Under the pieces are notes generated by a model. It worked only from the letters and a program-made list of their open reading frames with translations, searched no databases and had not been told where the DNA came from. A stretch of DNA of 53,234 nt from NCBI GenBank assembly GCA_964366875.1, contig CAYIVF010000002.1, positions 1 to 53,234 of the forward strand, read 5' to 3'. Position numbers and translations under genes: made by a program. This DNA comes from CAYIVF01 sp964366875 (GTDB lineage Bacteria; Patescibacteriota; Minisyncoccia; Minisyncoccales; Staskawiczbacteraceae). Positions 39,867-46,655 of the stretch are shown one piece after another. Numbering within the stretch: position 1 is the first letter of the stretch; every line of letters starts with the position of its first letter.

Positions 39867-40155
39867 ATTAGTCAGGGATAAAATACCGGAATATATAAAA
39901 AGCAAGGGCGGGACGCCAATAACTCATATCGCAGACGATAAGGAATACTGGCAGAAGTTAAAAGAAAAATTACAGGAAGAAATAAATGAATTTGCAGAAG
40001 CTGAAACCATTGAAGAGATGGCGGATATTTTGGAAGTTGTTGATGCGATATGCGATTATAAAAAATTTAATAAAGACGAACTGGAAAAAACAAAAAATAA
40101 AAAAGCGCAAGAACGAGGAAAATTTGAGGATAAAATAATTTTAGAAGAGTCATAA
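39853..40155 (+). CDS. MazG-like / phosphoribosyl-ATP pyrophosphohydrolase-like protein
   Basis: A 100-residue all-helical NTP pyrophosphatase-like protein. KYNKLVRDKIPEYIKSKGG is the conserved start of the small MazG-like group annotated as phosphoribosyl-ATP pyrophosphohydrolase, and the metal-binding acid residues are in LQEEINEFAEA and EEMADILEVVDAI (E-E-x-x-E and E-x-x-D patterns). No other his genes are near, so a general nucleotide-clearing role fits better than histidine synthesis. It overlaps the YjjX-like gene and ends 2 bp before the phosphodiesterase gene. Confidence 0.78.
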   Translation: MKYNKLVRDKIPEYIKSKGGTPITHIADDKEYWQKLKEKLQEEINEFAEAETIEEMADILEVVDAICDYKKFNKDELEKTKNKKAQERGKFEDKIILEES

Positions 40156-40157
40156 AA

Positions 40158-40640
40158 ATGAAAATTGCGATTGTTTCAGATACGCATAATAATTGGGTTA
40201 ATTTTAAAAAAGCGATTGATTGGATAAATAAAGAAAAAATCCAATTAATTTTGCATTGCGGAGATATAAACAGCAGAGAGATAATAGACAATGCGCAGAA
40301 ATTATTTAACGGAGAAATAAAATATGTAAAAGGAAATGCCGATTATGGCTTAGAGATTCCCGGCAAAATGGAAATTGAGTTGGAAAATAAAAAAATCGCA
40401 CTCACACATTTTCCGAGTGAAGCAAAAAAAATGGCGCAGTCGCGGAACCCTTCGAGAGCCTTAGGGCAAGAATATGATTTAGTTTTTTACGGCCACACGC
40501 ACAGGCCATGGGAAGAGAAAGTAGGGGATTGCCGGCTTATAAATCCCGGCGAACTCGCCGGCCAGTTTTATAAACCTTCTTTTGCAGTTTACGATACCGT
40601 CACGGGCAATTTGGAACTAAAAATTTTAGAAAAATTATAG
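40158..40640 (+). CDS. YfcE/MJ0936-type metallophosphoesterase
   Basis: A 160-residue calcineurin-like phosphodiesterase. All metal-binding motifs are present in order: SDTHNN (~7-12), LHCGDI (~33-38), VKGNADYG, LTHFPSE and YGHTHRPWEE (~112-121), then INPGE. Relatives hydrolyse phosphodiesters such as cyclic nucleotides or bis-pNPP; the natural substrate is unknown. The last six codons and stop (from 40618), together with a downstream hairpin, are duplicated 741 bp further on, past the foreign-looking gene at 40802. Confidence 0.87.
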   Translation: MKIAIVSDTHNNWVNFKKAIDWINKEKIQLILHCGDINSREIIDNAQKLFNGEIKYVKGNADYGLEIPGKMEIELENKKIALTHFPSEAKKMAQSRNPSRALGQEYDLVFYGHTHRPWEEKVGDCRLINPGELAGQFYKPSFAVYDTVTGNLELKILEKL

Positions 40641-40669
40641 CTTTCTCCTTGGCGAAGCCAAGGAGACGC
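40618..40669 (+). repeat. 52-bp direct repeat, copy A (phosphodiesterase tail plus hairpin)
   Basis: Contains the last codons and stop of the phosphodiesterase gene and a perfect 9-bp hairpin CTCCTTGGC/GCCAAGGAG (40645-40653 and 40657-40665) with a GAA loop. I count 47 of 52 positions identical to copy B at 41359-41410; the first 22 bases are identical and three of five differences are the inverted hairpin loop. Confidence 0.85.
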
Positions 40670-40691
40670 CGTGTTAACCTAGTTTTTTAAT

Positions 40692-40718
40692 TTGACTAAC
40701 AAGTTTTTATGATATAAG
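40692..40718 (+). promoter_or_regulatory. Possible promoter of the unknown gene at 40802
   Basis: TTGACT (40692-40697) and TATAAG (40713-40718) with a short 15-bp spacer. It lies after repeat copy A, in the position where copy B is followed by the secD promoter. Confidence 0.45.
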
Positions 40719-40788
40719 GTGCAAATAAGAGCGAAAGGCGTTCTTTTGCTCCCGCAGAGGGATCTGCGTTGATATTTTACATCAGAAT

Positions 40789-40794
40789 AAGGGG
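40789..40794 (+). promoter_or_regulatory. Shine-Dalgarno deciding a GTG start
   Basis: AAGGGG, 7 nt before GTG 40802. It favours this start over an in-frame TTG at 40769. A CGCAGA/TCTGCG hairpin (~40753-40768) lies just upstream of that TTG. Confidence 0.6.
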
Positions 40795-40801
40795 AACCAT
40801 C

Positions 40802-41326
40802 GTGGAAGGCGATAGAACTCATACGAAAGAGCACATTAAGGCTTTCTTCGCCGTCACCGAAACGTCAGTGTATCTGGCGAGAATCGGCACTGACAATCCC
40901 AAGGAAGCCGTCCCAGCGCTTGTCAAAATCGCCGTGAGAGGAGATAGCGCAGTTCCGGTTGGAAAAACTATCTCCAACGGCACGATGATTGCAGTGTGCA
41001 GAGGCCTTGTAGTGTTCATGCCAGAGGGCAGCGGCCGACAATCTCCAGCTTCAACATATGAGCGGGAGATTGCGCGAGTGAACATACTCTATCACGGAGG
41101 AGGCACCTCGCTAATCGTTGCCTTATTTCTGAATGAAACCGATGCGCTTGCTTGCAGCGGCATGCCAAATCTGCAGCCCTGCGATCCGCGATGGAAAGAA
41201 AAAACCATCGCAACGCTAAAAGCGATTGGCGAAAATCATCCGTACTGTTCGATATCCACTTGGCCAGATTTATGGCTCATTCCGCCATCGGAATGGATGG
41301 ACATCGCCAACGCTAAGAAACAATAA
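40802..41326 (+). CDS. Protein of unknown function, foreign-looking
   Basis: A 174-residue protein with no family I recognise. It is soluble by composition, with short beta-like segments (SVYLARIG, ALVKIAVRG, GTMIAVCRGLVVFMPEG, NILYHGGGTSLIVALFL) in the first two thirds and a C-terminal part with Cys and Trp (SGMPNLQPCDPRWKEK, CSISTWPDLWLIPPSEW). The GTG start is preferred because of the Shine-Dalgarno at 40789-40794. Codons are clearly GC-richer (ATCGCC, GCGCTT, CAGCCC) than neighbours. It has its own terminator and lies between the two copies of a 52-bp direct repeat. It is probably acquired. Confidence 0.65.
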   Translation: MEGDRTHTKEHIKAFFAVTETSVYLARIGTDNPKEAVPALVKIAVRGDSAVPVGKTISNGTMIAVCRGLVVFMPEGSGRQSPASTYEREIARVNILYHGGGTSLIVALFLNETDALACSGMPNLQPCDPRWKEKTIATLKAIGENHPYCSISTWPDLWLIPPSEWMDIANAKKQ

Positions 41327-41327
41327 G

Positions 41328-41353
41328 GGCATCCCTCCCGGGCTGTCTTTTTT
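41328..41353 (+). terminator. Intrinsic terminator of the unknown gene
   Basis: GGCATCCC (41328-41335) pairs with GGGCTGTC (41340-41347; one mismatch, one G-U) over a TCCC loop, followed by TTTTTT. Confidence 0.65.
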
Positions 41354-41358
41354 ATTTA

Positions 41359-41410
41359 TAAAAATTTTAGAAAAATTATAATTTTCTCCTTGGCTTCGCC
41401 AAGGAGACGC
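41359..41410 (+). repeat. 52-bp direct repeat, copy B (extra phosphodiesterase tail)
   Basis: Repeats the last six codons and stop of the phosphodiesterase gene (frame KILEKL then stop) and the CTCCTTGGC/GCCAAGGAG hairpin (41386-41394, 41398-41406) with the loop inverted to TTC. There is no open frame leading into it, so it is a detached gene tail. The secD promoter follows at once. Confidence 0.85.
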
Positions 41411-41428
41411 GTCTAATTTTTAAAACAA

Positions 41429-41457
41429 TTGACTATTTTGGGAGCAGGGGATATAAT
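41429..41457 (+). promoter_or_regulatory. secD promoter
   Basis: TTGACT (41429-41434), 17-bp spacer, consensus TATAAT (41452-41457). The start codon is only 25 bp downstream and there is no Shine-Dalgarno. Confidence 0.8.
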
Positions 41458-41481
41458 AAAAAATACTTTTTTTAATACAAA

Positions 41482-42903
41482 ATGCAGCAGAAGTATTATA
41501 TTTTTATTGGCGTGATAATCTTGGCTGTTTTGGCTGGGATTTTTTCATACCCCAATTATTTTAATAAAGGAATTGATTTTTTAAATAATAAATTTTCATG
41601 GACTTTGCCTCATTTCTGGCAAAAACCCTATGTTTTAGGCCTTGATTTGCAGGGCGGAGTCAATCTTGTATACCAAGCCGACTTAAGCCAGGTACAAGAC
41701 AAATCAGGGTCTATGGCTGGACTTAGAGACGTAATTGAAAGAAGGGTTAACTTATTCGGGGTGTCGGAGCCCGTAGTGCAGGTGCAAGGCCAAGACAGAT
41801 TATTGGTTGAATTGCCAGGAGTTAAAGACGTAAAACAAGCAATAGAAATGATAGGCCAAACGCCTTATTTAGAGTTTGACGAACAAAGAACAGAGCCAGA
41901 AACCCAGCAGATTTTAGACAAAATAAAAGAATTGCAGGCGGCTCAAGAAAAAAAAGAAGATATTACAAAAATAAAAGACTGGCGGATAGCATTGGAAAAT
42001 CCGTATTTTAAACCAACAGAGCTTACAGGAAAATACTTGCAGAAAGCAACAATTATTTTTGACCAGACAACTTACAAGCCCCAGATACAATTGCAGTTTA
42101 ATGACGAGGGAGCCAAGTTGTTTGAAGAAATCACGGCAAGAAACATTAAAAAACCTATAGCGATTTATTTAGACGGCGCGTCTATTGTTGATACTAATGG
42201 AGATAGTAAAATTGACAATCAGGATTTATACGCCCCTATTGTGCAAGATAAAATATCAGGAGGCAAGGCAGTGATTACAGGCGACATGTCAACGCAAAAG
42301 GCCAACGAAATTGCCAGGCGCTTAAACTCAGGGGCCTTGCCGGTAAAAATAGGAACTCCCATTTCGCAAGAAACCGTAGGGCCTACTTTGGGAGCAGTTT
42401 CTCTGCAAAAGTCTTTAATCGCAGCTATTTACGGGCTTTTGGCAATTATATTATTTATGATATTAATTTACAGATTACCCGGGCTTTTAGCTTCTGTTGC
42501 CTTATTAATATATGTTGCCTTGGTGCTTTCAATATTCAAACTAATTCCAGTTACTTTAACCCTAGCTGGCATCGGAGGCTTTATACTTTCCATTGGCATG
42601 GCGGTTGACGCCAACATACTTATCTTTGCCAGAATGAAAGAAGAAATAAAACAGGGCAAGAGCTTAGCTGGGGCAATTGACGAAGGGTTCAAACGCGCCT
42701 GGCCGTCAATAAGAGACAGCAACTTTAATTCTTTGATTGTTTGCGCCATCTTGTTTATGTTTGCCACATCCTTTATCAAGGGTTTTGCCCTAACATTGTC
42801 TTTAGGTATTATATTAAGCTTGTTTTCAGCTATATTTATAACCAGGATTTTTTTGATGGTTTTTGTGGGGCCAAGATTAGAAAAATTTAAATGGCTTTTG
42901 TAA
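41482..42903 (+). CDS. secD: Protein translocase subunit SecD
   Basis: A 473-residue RND-family membrane protein that uses the proton-motive force to pull proteins released from SecYEG. One N-terminal membrane helix, then GLDLQGGVNLVYQ (~53-65), the large external domain with VNLFGVSEPVVQVQGQDRLLVELPG and QLQFNDEGAKLFEEIT, GDMSTQKANEIARRLNSGALPV, and five C-terminal helices with SIGMAVDANILIFARMKEEI (the essential Asp region). It is normal in length for short SecD. secF is not adjacent as usual but lies 1.36 kb downstream after three nucleotide-related genes. Confidence 0.95.
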   Translation: MQQKYYIFIGVIILAVLAGIFSYPNYFNKGIDFLNNKFSWTLPHFWQKPYVLGLDLQGGVNLVYQADLSQVQDKSGSMAGLRDVIERRVNLFGVSEPVVQVQGQDRLLVELPGVKDVKQAIEMIGQTPYLEFDEQRTEPETQQILDKIKELQAAQEKKEDITKIKDWRIALENPYFKPTELTGKYLQKATIIFDQTTYKPQIQLQFNDEGAKLFEEITARNIKKPIAIYLDGASIVDTNGDSKIDNQDLYAPIVQDKISGGKAVITGDMSTQKANEIARRLNSGALPVKIGTPISQETVGPTLGAVSLQKSLIAAIYGLLAIILFMILIYRLPGLLASVALLIYVALVLSIFKLIPVTLTLAGIGGFILSIGMAVDANILIFARMKEEIKQGKSLAGAIDEGFKRAWPSIRDSNFNSLIVCAILFMFATSFIKGFALTLSLGIILSLFSAIFITRIFLMVFVGPRLEKFKWLL

Positions 42904-42916
42904 CTATAAAATATTA

Positions 42917-43384
42917 ATGGCCAAGAAATGTGATCATAAGAGCGTTGGAATGTTGATTTGGAAGGAAGGAAAACTCCTTCTTATCGAAAGAAAAAAACCG
43001 CCATTTGGTTTTGCACCGCCTGCAGGGCACATTGACGGGGATTTAACTTTTGAAGATGCCGTAAAACGCGAACTAAAAGAGGAAGTTGGATTAAACACAA
43101 AAAGTATTGAATTAGTTATAGAAGGCAGGAAAGAAAATCATTGCAGAAGAGAAGATGGGACGTGGCACTATTGGAAAATATATAAAGTAGATGCTAATGG
43201 AGAAGTTCTTGCGAATCAGGACGAAACAAAACAGGTGGGTTGGTATGATAAAGTACAAATCAATATGCTCGCTAAAAAAACCGAGAAATATATTAAAGGC
43301 GAAATTACAGAAGATTCATGGCAGAAATCGCCAGGTATAGAACCCGTCTGGTATGAATGGTTTTTGCAATTAAAAATAATTTGA
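42917..43384 (+). CDS. Nudix hydrolase
   Basis: A 155-residue Nudix protein inserted between secD and secF. The hydrolase helix VKRELKEEVGL (~54-64) has the RE-x2-EE core, and PAGHID precedes it, but the first Glu of the Nudix box is Leu (GHIDGDLTFEDAVKRE). The catalytic EE pair is intact, so it may still be active with altered metal binding. WHYWKIYKVDANG and KQVGWYDK are common in small MutT-like members. It is AT-rich like native genes, without a Shine-Dalgarno, and heads a three-gene string with 4- and 9-bp gaps. Confidence 0.82.
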   Translation: MAKKCDHKSVGMLIWKEGKLLLIERKKPPFGFAPPAGHIDGDLTFEDAVKRELKEEVGLNTKSIELVIEGRKENHCRREDGTWHYWKIYKVDANGEVLANQDETKQVGWYDKVQINMLAKKTEKYIKGEITEDSWQKSPGIEPVWYEWFLQLKII

Positions 43385-43388
43385 ATAT

Positions 43389-43820
43389 ATGAAAATTTAT
43401 ATTTGTGGGAGCATGCATTTTGCAAAAGAGATGGTTGAAACCAAAAAACTGCTAGAGAAAAATGGGTTTGAAGTTGATTTTGCACCAGACACATACGATT
43501 GTCTTAAAAATCCCAACTTAAAACTAAATGAGGACCTTGAGCATTGCGAAAGAACAGATATTATGAAAGCCTGCATGCATTTGCAGGAAAATTGTGACGC
43601 AGTGCTTATTCTAAATCACCCCAAAGAAGGGATAGATGGTTATATCGGGACTCACTCTCTAATAGAATTAGGTCTTGCATATTATTTAAAACAAAAAATA
43701 TTTCTGCTTTACCCGCCTCCGCCAAAAGAAGAAGCAAGATATCATGTTGAAGTTATGCATATGAAACCGATTATCCTTAATGGTGATATAAATAAAATAA
43801 AAGAATATTTAGTAAGCTAA
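43389..43820 (+). CDS. Nucleoside 2-deoxyribosyltransferase-like protein (copy 1)
   Basis: A 143-residue Rossmann-like protein. YICGSMHFAKEMVETKKLLEKNGFEV resembles the first strand and helix of nucleoside 2-deoxyribosyltransferase-like proteins, CDAVLILNHPKEGIDGYIG follows, and LIELGLAYYLKQKIFLLYP holds the conserved E-x-G-x-A helix before the last strand. The catalytic roles are not certain. It is paralogous to the next gene (43830), arranged in tandem. With the Nudix gene upstream it suggests nucleotide salvage or sanitation. Confidence 0.65.
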   Translation: MKIYICGSMHFAKEMVETKKLLEKNGFEVDFAPDTYDCLKNPNLKLNEDLEHCERTDIMKACMHLQENCDAVLILNHPKEGIDGYIGTHSLIELGLAYYLKQKIFLLYPPPPKEEARYHVEVMHMKPIILNGDINKIKEYLVS

Positions 43821-43829
43821 AATTTTTTT

Positions 43830-44264
43830 ATGATAATCACACTTTGCGGAAGCGTAAAATTCGCCGATAAATTCGTTGAAACATATAATCTTTTGGAAAA
43901 AATGGGCCACGAGCCGAAGATGCACGAATTAATGTTTAAAATTGCTGATGGCACAGCTCCAGAGCTTATTGATAATATTTCTCGGGAGCATTGGTCGGCA
44001 AAAAGAAAGCACGGCTTTATAAAATGGTGGTATAATTCCATCAAAAACAGCGACGCAATTCTGGTTTTAAATTACGATAAAAAAGGAATAAAAAACTATA
44101 TTGGCGGGAATACTTTGATGGAAATGGGTTTCGCCCACGTAAACGATAAAAAAGTATTTTTGCTAAATCCGATGCCAGAAGAAGTTTCTTACGCAGATGA
44201 GATAAAAGCAATGACCGACAATATTTTGAATGGCGATTTGAGTAAAATTAATTTTGAAGCATGA
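43830..44264 (+). CDS. Nucleoside 2-deoxyribosyltransferase-like protein (copy 2)
   Basis: A 144-residue paralogue of the preceding protein: LCGSVKFADKFVETYNLLEKMGHE at the start, SDAILVLNYDKKGIKNYIGGNTLMEMGFAHVNDKKVFLLNP in the second half with the E-x-G-x-A helix, and the same DILNGDLSKI-like ending. SREHWSAKRKHGFIKWWYNSI between them is specific to this copy. The two may form a heterodimer or serve different nucleosides. Its TGA overlaps the secF ATG, so secF translation is probably coupled to it. Confidence 0.65.
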   Translation: MIITLCGSVKFADKFVETYNLLEKMGHEPKMHELMFKIADGTAPELIDNISREHWSAKRKHGFIKWWYNSIKNSDAILVLNYDKKGIKNYIGGNTLMEMGFAHVNDKKVFLLNPMPEEVSYADEIKAMTDNILNGDLSKINFEA

Positions 44265-45160
44265 ATTTCAATTTTACAAAATATTCAATTGTCTATTATG
44301 TCATCTCCGGCATTTTAATTGCTGCTTCGGTTGTTTCTTTGTTTTTGTACGGCATTAAATTCGGGATTGAGTTTAACGGAGGCAGCAATATGGAAATAGA
44401 TTTCCAAGGTCAAAGGCCTTCAAACGAACAAATATCGCAGTCTTTGTCGCAATTTAATCTTGGAGAAATTATCATACAGCCCACGTCTAATAATGGAGCT
44501 GTTCTGCAGTTTAAGGGAGTAGACGAAGCGACTCACCAGCAAATTCTTTCTGAGTTAAATAAATTATCAGAAGTGCAGGAAAAAAGCTTTCAGTTTGTAG
44601 GTCCTTCTATCGGACAGGAATTAAGAAATAAAACAGAGCTTGCAATTGTTATAGCTTTGCTGGCAATAACTTTATACATTGCCTTTGCCTTCAGAAAAGT
44701 GTCGCGACCTGTTTCTTCCTGGAAATACGGTATTGCTTCTTTAATTGCTCTTTTTCACGACATTTTAATTCCTCTCGGCGTCTTTTCTATCTTGGGGCAT
44801 TTGTATAATGTAGAAATAACTATTCCTATTATTGCAGCCCTCTTAACTATTTTAGGTTTTTCAGTGCATGATACCATAGTTATCTTTGATAGAATAAGGG
44901 AAAACATTTTGAGAAGGGGAATGGGCCAGTTTGAAGAAACAGTGAACTGGAGTTTAAATCAAACAATCGGCAGGTCTATTAGCACTGTTTTGACGGTAGA
45001 ATTTGTTATGCTCTCACTTTACTTTTTCGGAGGAGAAACCTTAAAATACTTTGCATTGTCTTTAATAATAGGCATAACCTCTGGGGCTTATTCTTCTATA
45101 TTCATCGCCAGCCCATTATTGGTTAGCTGGTACAAATGGAGCGCAAGAAGGTCTGGTTAA
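44261..45160 (+). CDS. secF: Protein translocase subunit SecF
   Basis: A 299-residue partner of SecD in the RND-type secretion motor. N-terminal membrane helix, GIEFNGGSNMEIDF (~27-40), a small external domain ending QFVGPSIGQELRNK (~113-126), then membrane helices including ALIALFHDILIPLGVFSILG and LLTILGFSVHDTIVIFDRIREN (~200-220), the conserved proton-path region, and TIGRSISTVLTV. The length is typical. The start forms an ATGA overlap with the deoxyribosyltransferase-like gene, an unusual partner, so balanced SecD and SecF levels must be kept across the insertion. Confidence 0.95.
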   Translation: MNFNFTKYSIVYYVISGILIAASVVSLFLYGIKFGIEFNGGSNMEIDFQGQRPSNEQISQSLSQFNLGEIIIQPTSNNGAVLQFKGVDEATHQQILSELNKLSEVQEKSFQFVGPSIGQELRNKTELAIVIALLAITLYIAFAFRKVSRPVSSWKYGIASLIALFHDILIPLGVFSILGHLYNVEITIPIIAALLTILGFSVHDTIVIFDRIRENILRRGMGQFEETVNWSLNQTIGRSISTVLTVEFVMLSLYFFGGETLKYFALSLIIGITSGAYSSIFIASPLLVSWYKWSARRSG

Positions 45161-45169
45161 AAGTATGGC

Positions 45170-45198
45170 TTGACAGGTATTTTTTGATATGGTAAACT
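45170..45198 (+). promoter_or_regulatory. Promoter of the sigma4/HARE protein gene
   Basis: TTGACA (45170-45175), 17-bp spacer, TAAACT (45193-45198), 19 bp before the ATG; a nearly leaderless transcript. Confidence 0.75.
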
Positions 45199-45217
45199 AT
45201 TAAAATAATGAATAAAT

Positions 45218-46258
45218 ATGGAAAAAGTTAACTACAAACAAATTTACCAAAAACTTACTAAAGGCCTTGGTCAAAAAACTAAGGATATTTTTGATCGCAG
45301 ATTTGGCGTCGGGGCACCCTCTGGGTCGGGCGAGCCCGAAACCCTTGAAGCTATTGGCCAGACCCTAGGCATTACTCGTGAAAGAGTGCGCCAAATAGAG
45401 GAAGTTGGTTTTAACTTTGTAAGAAAACAGAGCAAAGAGCTGTTAGACAATGTTTTTTCTGAATTTAACCTTTATTTTAAAAACAAAGGCGGGGTCAAAA
45501 AAGAAGACATTATTTTAGAGGAATTGGGAGGCAAAAATCAAAAACCTTATGTTTTGTTTTTACTTACTTTGGGAGACCAGTTTTTTAGAGTTTGCGAAAA
45601 AAAGGACTTTTACTATTTTTGGTCAACTATTCCTGATGCGCAGAATAAAGTAAAGGAAACCTTAAATTCTTTAGTGTCTGATATGCAGAAAATAGGAAAG
45701 CCAGTATCTAAAAAAGAGTTTTATGCAGCTCTTTCTCCAAAATTGGGATTTTCAGAAGAGGTCTTGGCTTCTTATCTTGAAGTTTCAAAAAAAATACAAA
45801 AAAACAAGGAAGGAAAATTAGGTTTAATTGAGTGGCCGGAAATAAAGCCCAGGGGAGTAAAGGATAAAGCCTTTTTAGTGTTTAAAAAGCATCAAAAGCC
45901 CCTTCATTTTACAAAAGTGGCAGAACTAATAGATAAGTTAGAGTACAACTTGCCAAACAAAAAAACCTATCCTCAAACAGTTCATAATGAATTAATAAAA
46001 GATTCAAGGTTTGTGCTGGTGGGCCGCGGAACTTATGCTTTAGCTGAATGGGGGTATGTACCTGGCACCATAAAAGACATAATTACAAAAGTTTTAAAAG
46101 AAAAGAAAGAGCCTACATGCAGGGACGATATTGTAAAAGAGGTGCTTTTGCAGAGATTGGTTGCTAAAAATACCGTATTGATGAATTTAAACAACAAAAA
46201 GCATTTTGCCAAAGATTCAAACGACAGGTATTTTTTAAGAAAAACCCAAACAGCGTAA
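45218..46258 (+). CDS. Sigma-70 region 4-like plus HARE-HTH domain protein
   Basis: A 346-residue putative transcription factor. ETLEAIGQTLGITRERVRQIEE (~41-62) is a sigma-70 region 4 helix-turn-helix that binds -35-like DNA; no region 2 is present, so it is not a full sigma factor. PLHFTKVAELIDKLEYNL (~227-244) with VHNELIKDSRFVLVGRGTYALAEWGY is a HARE-HTH domain, as in the RNA polymerase delta subunit. It might modulate RNA polymerase at selected promoters. A GC-rich palindromic element (45311-45327) puts VGAPSGSGEP between RRFG and ETLEAIG, just before the helix-turn-helix. It is transcribed alone, with a strong terminator. Confidence 0.78.
   Translation: MEKVNYKQIYQKLTKGLGQKTKDIFDRRFGVGAPSGSGEPETLEAIGQTLGITRERVRQIEEVGFNFVRKQSKELLDNVFSEFNLYFKNKGGVKKEDIILEELGGKNQKPYVLFLLTLGDQFFRVCEKKDFYYFWSTIPDAQNKVKETLNSLVSDMQKIGKPVSKKEFYAALSPKLGFSEEVLASYLEVSKKIQKNKEGKLGLIEWPEIKPRGVKDKAFLVFKKHQKPLHFTKVAELIDKLEYNLPNKKTYPQTVHNELIKDSRFVLVGRGTYALAEWGYVPGTIKDIITKVLKEKKEPTCRDDIVKEVLLQRLVAKNTVLMNLNNKKHFAKDSNDRYFLRKTQTA
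45311..45327 (+). repeat. GC-rich palindromic element, copy 3 (inside the sigma4/HARE gene)
   Basis: Core GGGGCACCCTCTGGGTC, one base different from the murB core, same strand and same reading frame (encoding APSGS against VPSGS). It is followed by a TCGGGC/GCCCGA palindrome (45326-45339). Confidence 0.65.
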
Positions 46259-46262
46259 AAAC

Positions 46263-46290
46263 AAAAAATCCCGCCATGGCGGGATTTTTT
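46263..46290 (+). terminator. Bidirectional intrinsic terminator
   Basis: A TCCCGCC/GGCGGGA stem flanked by A6 and T6 (46263-46290), just after the stop of the sigma4/HARE gene. Confidence 0.85.
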
Positions 46291-46299
46291 GTTGTATTG

Positions 46300-46384
46300 A
46301 CCCTTCACCTTTTCGTGGTTTGAGATACGTAAAGGGGGTAATTCTGTTAATCTGCCCTATTTTTATACCCAAAAGGTGAAGGGT
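46300..46384. repeat. 14-bp inverted repeat upstream of a promoter
   Basis: ACCCTTCACCTTTT (46300-46313) and AAAAGGTGAAGGGT (46371-46384) are perfect complements 57 bp apart. An inner GGGTA/TACCC pair (~46336-46370) could add a second stem. The right arm runs into the -35 element of the next promoter. Confidence 0.75.
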
Positions 46385-46412
46385 TGATTATGATTTTTGG
46401 CAGAGGTATAAT
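46384..46412 (+). promoter_or_regulatory. Promoter of the membrane protein/ATPase operon
   Basis: TTGATT (46384-46389), 17-bp spacer, TATAAT (46407-46412), 19 bp before the ATG at 46431. Confidence 0.8.
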
Positions 46413-46430
46413 GGAATAAAGAATATTTCA

Positions 46431-46655
46431 ATGGATATTTTTAATATATTGCTTATAATCCTGCTGATACTGACGGCGGTTTATTATATTGTGTTTTTTT
46501 CCTTTATTTTTTATTGGCACTTAAAAAAAACCTCCTTTGTGGTGGTGCCGCTCATTTTTACTTTTGATTTTTTCCTTATAGGGTTTTTAATTATTTCAAT
46601 ACTATCTATTGTTATTAAATATTTTCCATATTTAATTAAATTAACAGGCATATGA
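46431..46655 (+). CDS. Small two-helix membrane protein
   Basis: A 74-residue hydrophobic protein with two membrane segments: ILLIILLILTAVYYIVFFSFIF (~5-27) and FVVVPLIFTFDFFLIGFLIISILSIV (~36-61), separated by a short YWHLKKTS loop. No family is recognised. Its stop overlaps the start of the next membrane protein by ATGA, and both precede a VirD4-like ATPase, so it is probably a component of the same envelope complex. Confidence 0.7.
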   Translation: MDIFNILLIILLILTAVYYIVFFSFIFYWHLKKTSFVVVPLIFTFDFFLIGFLIISILSIVIKYFPYLIKLTGI

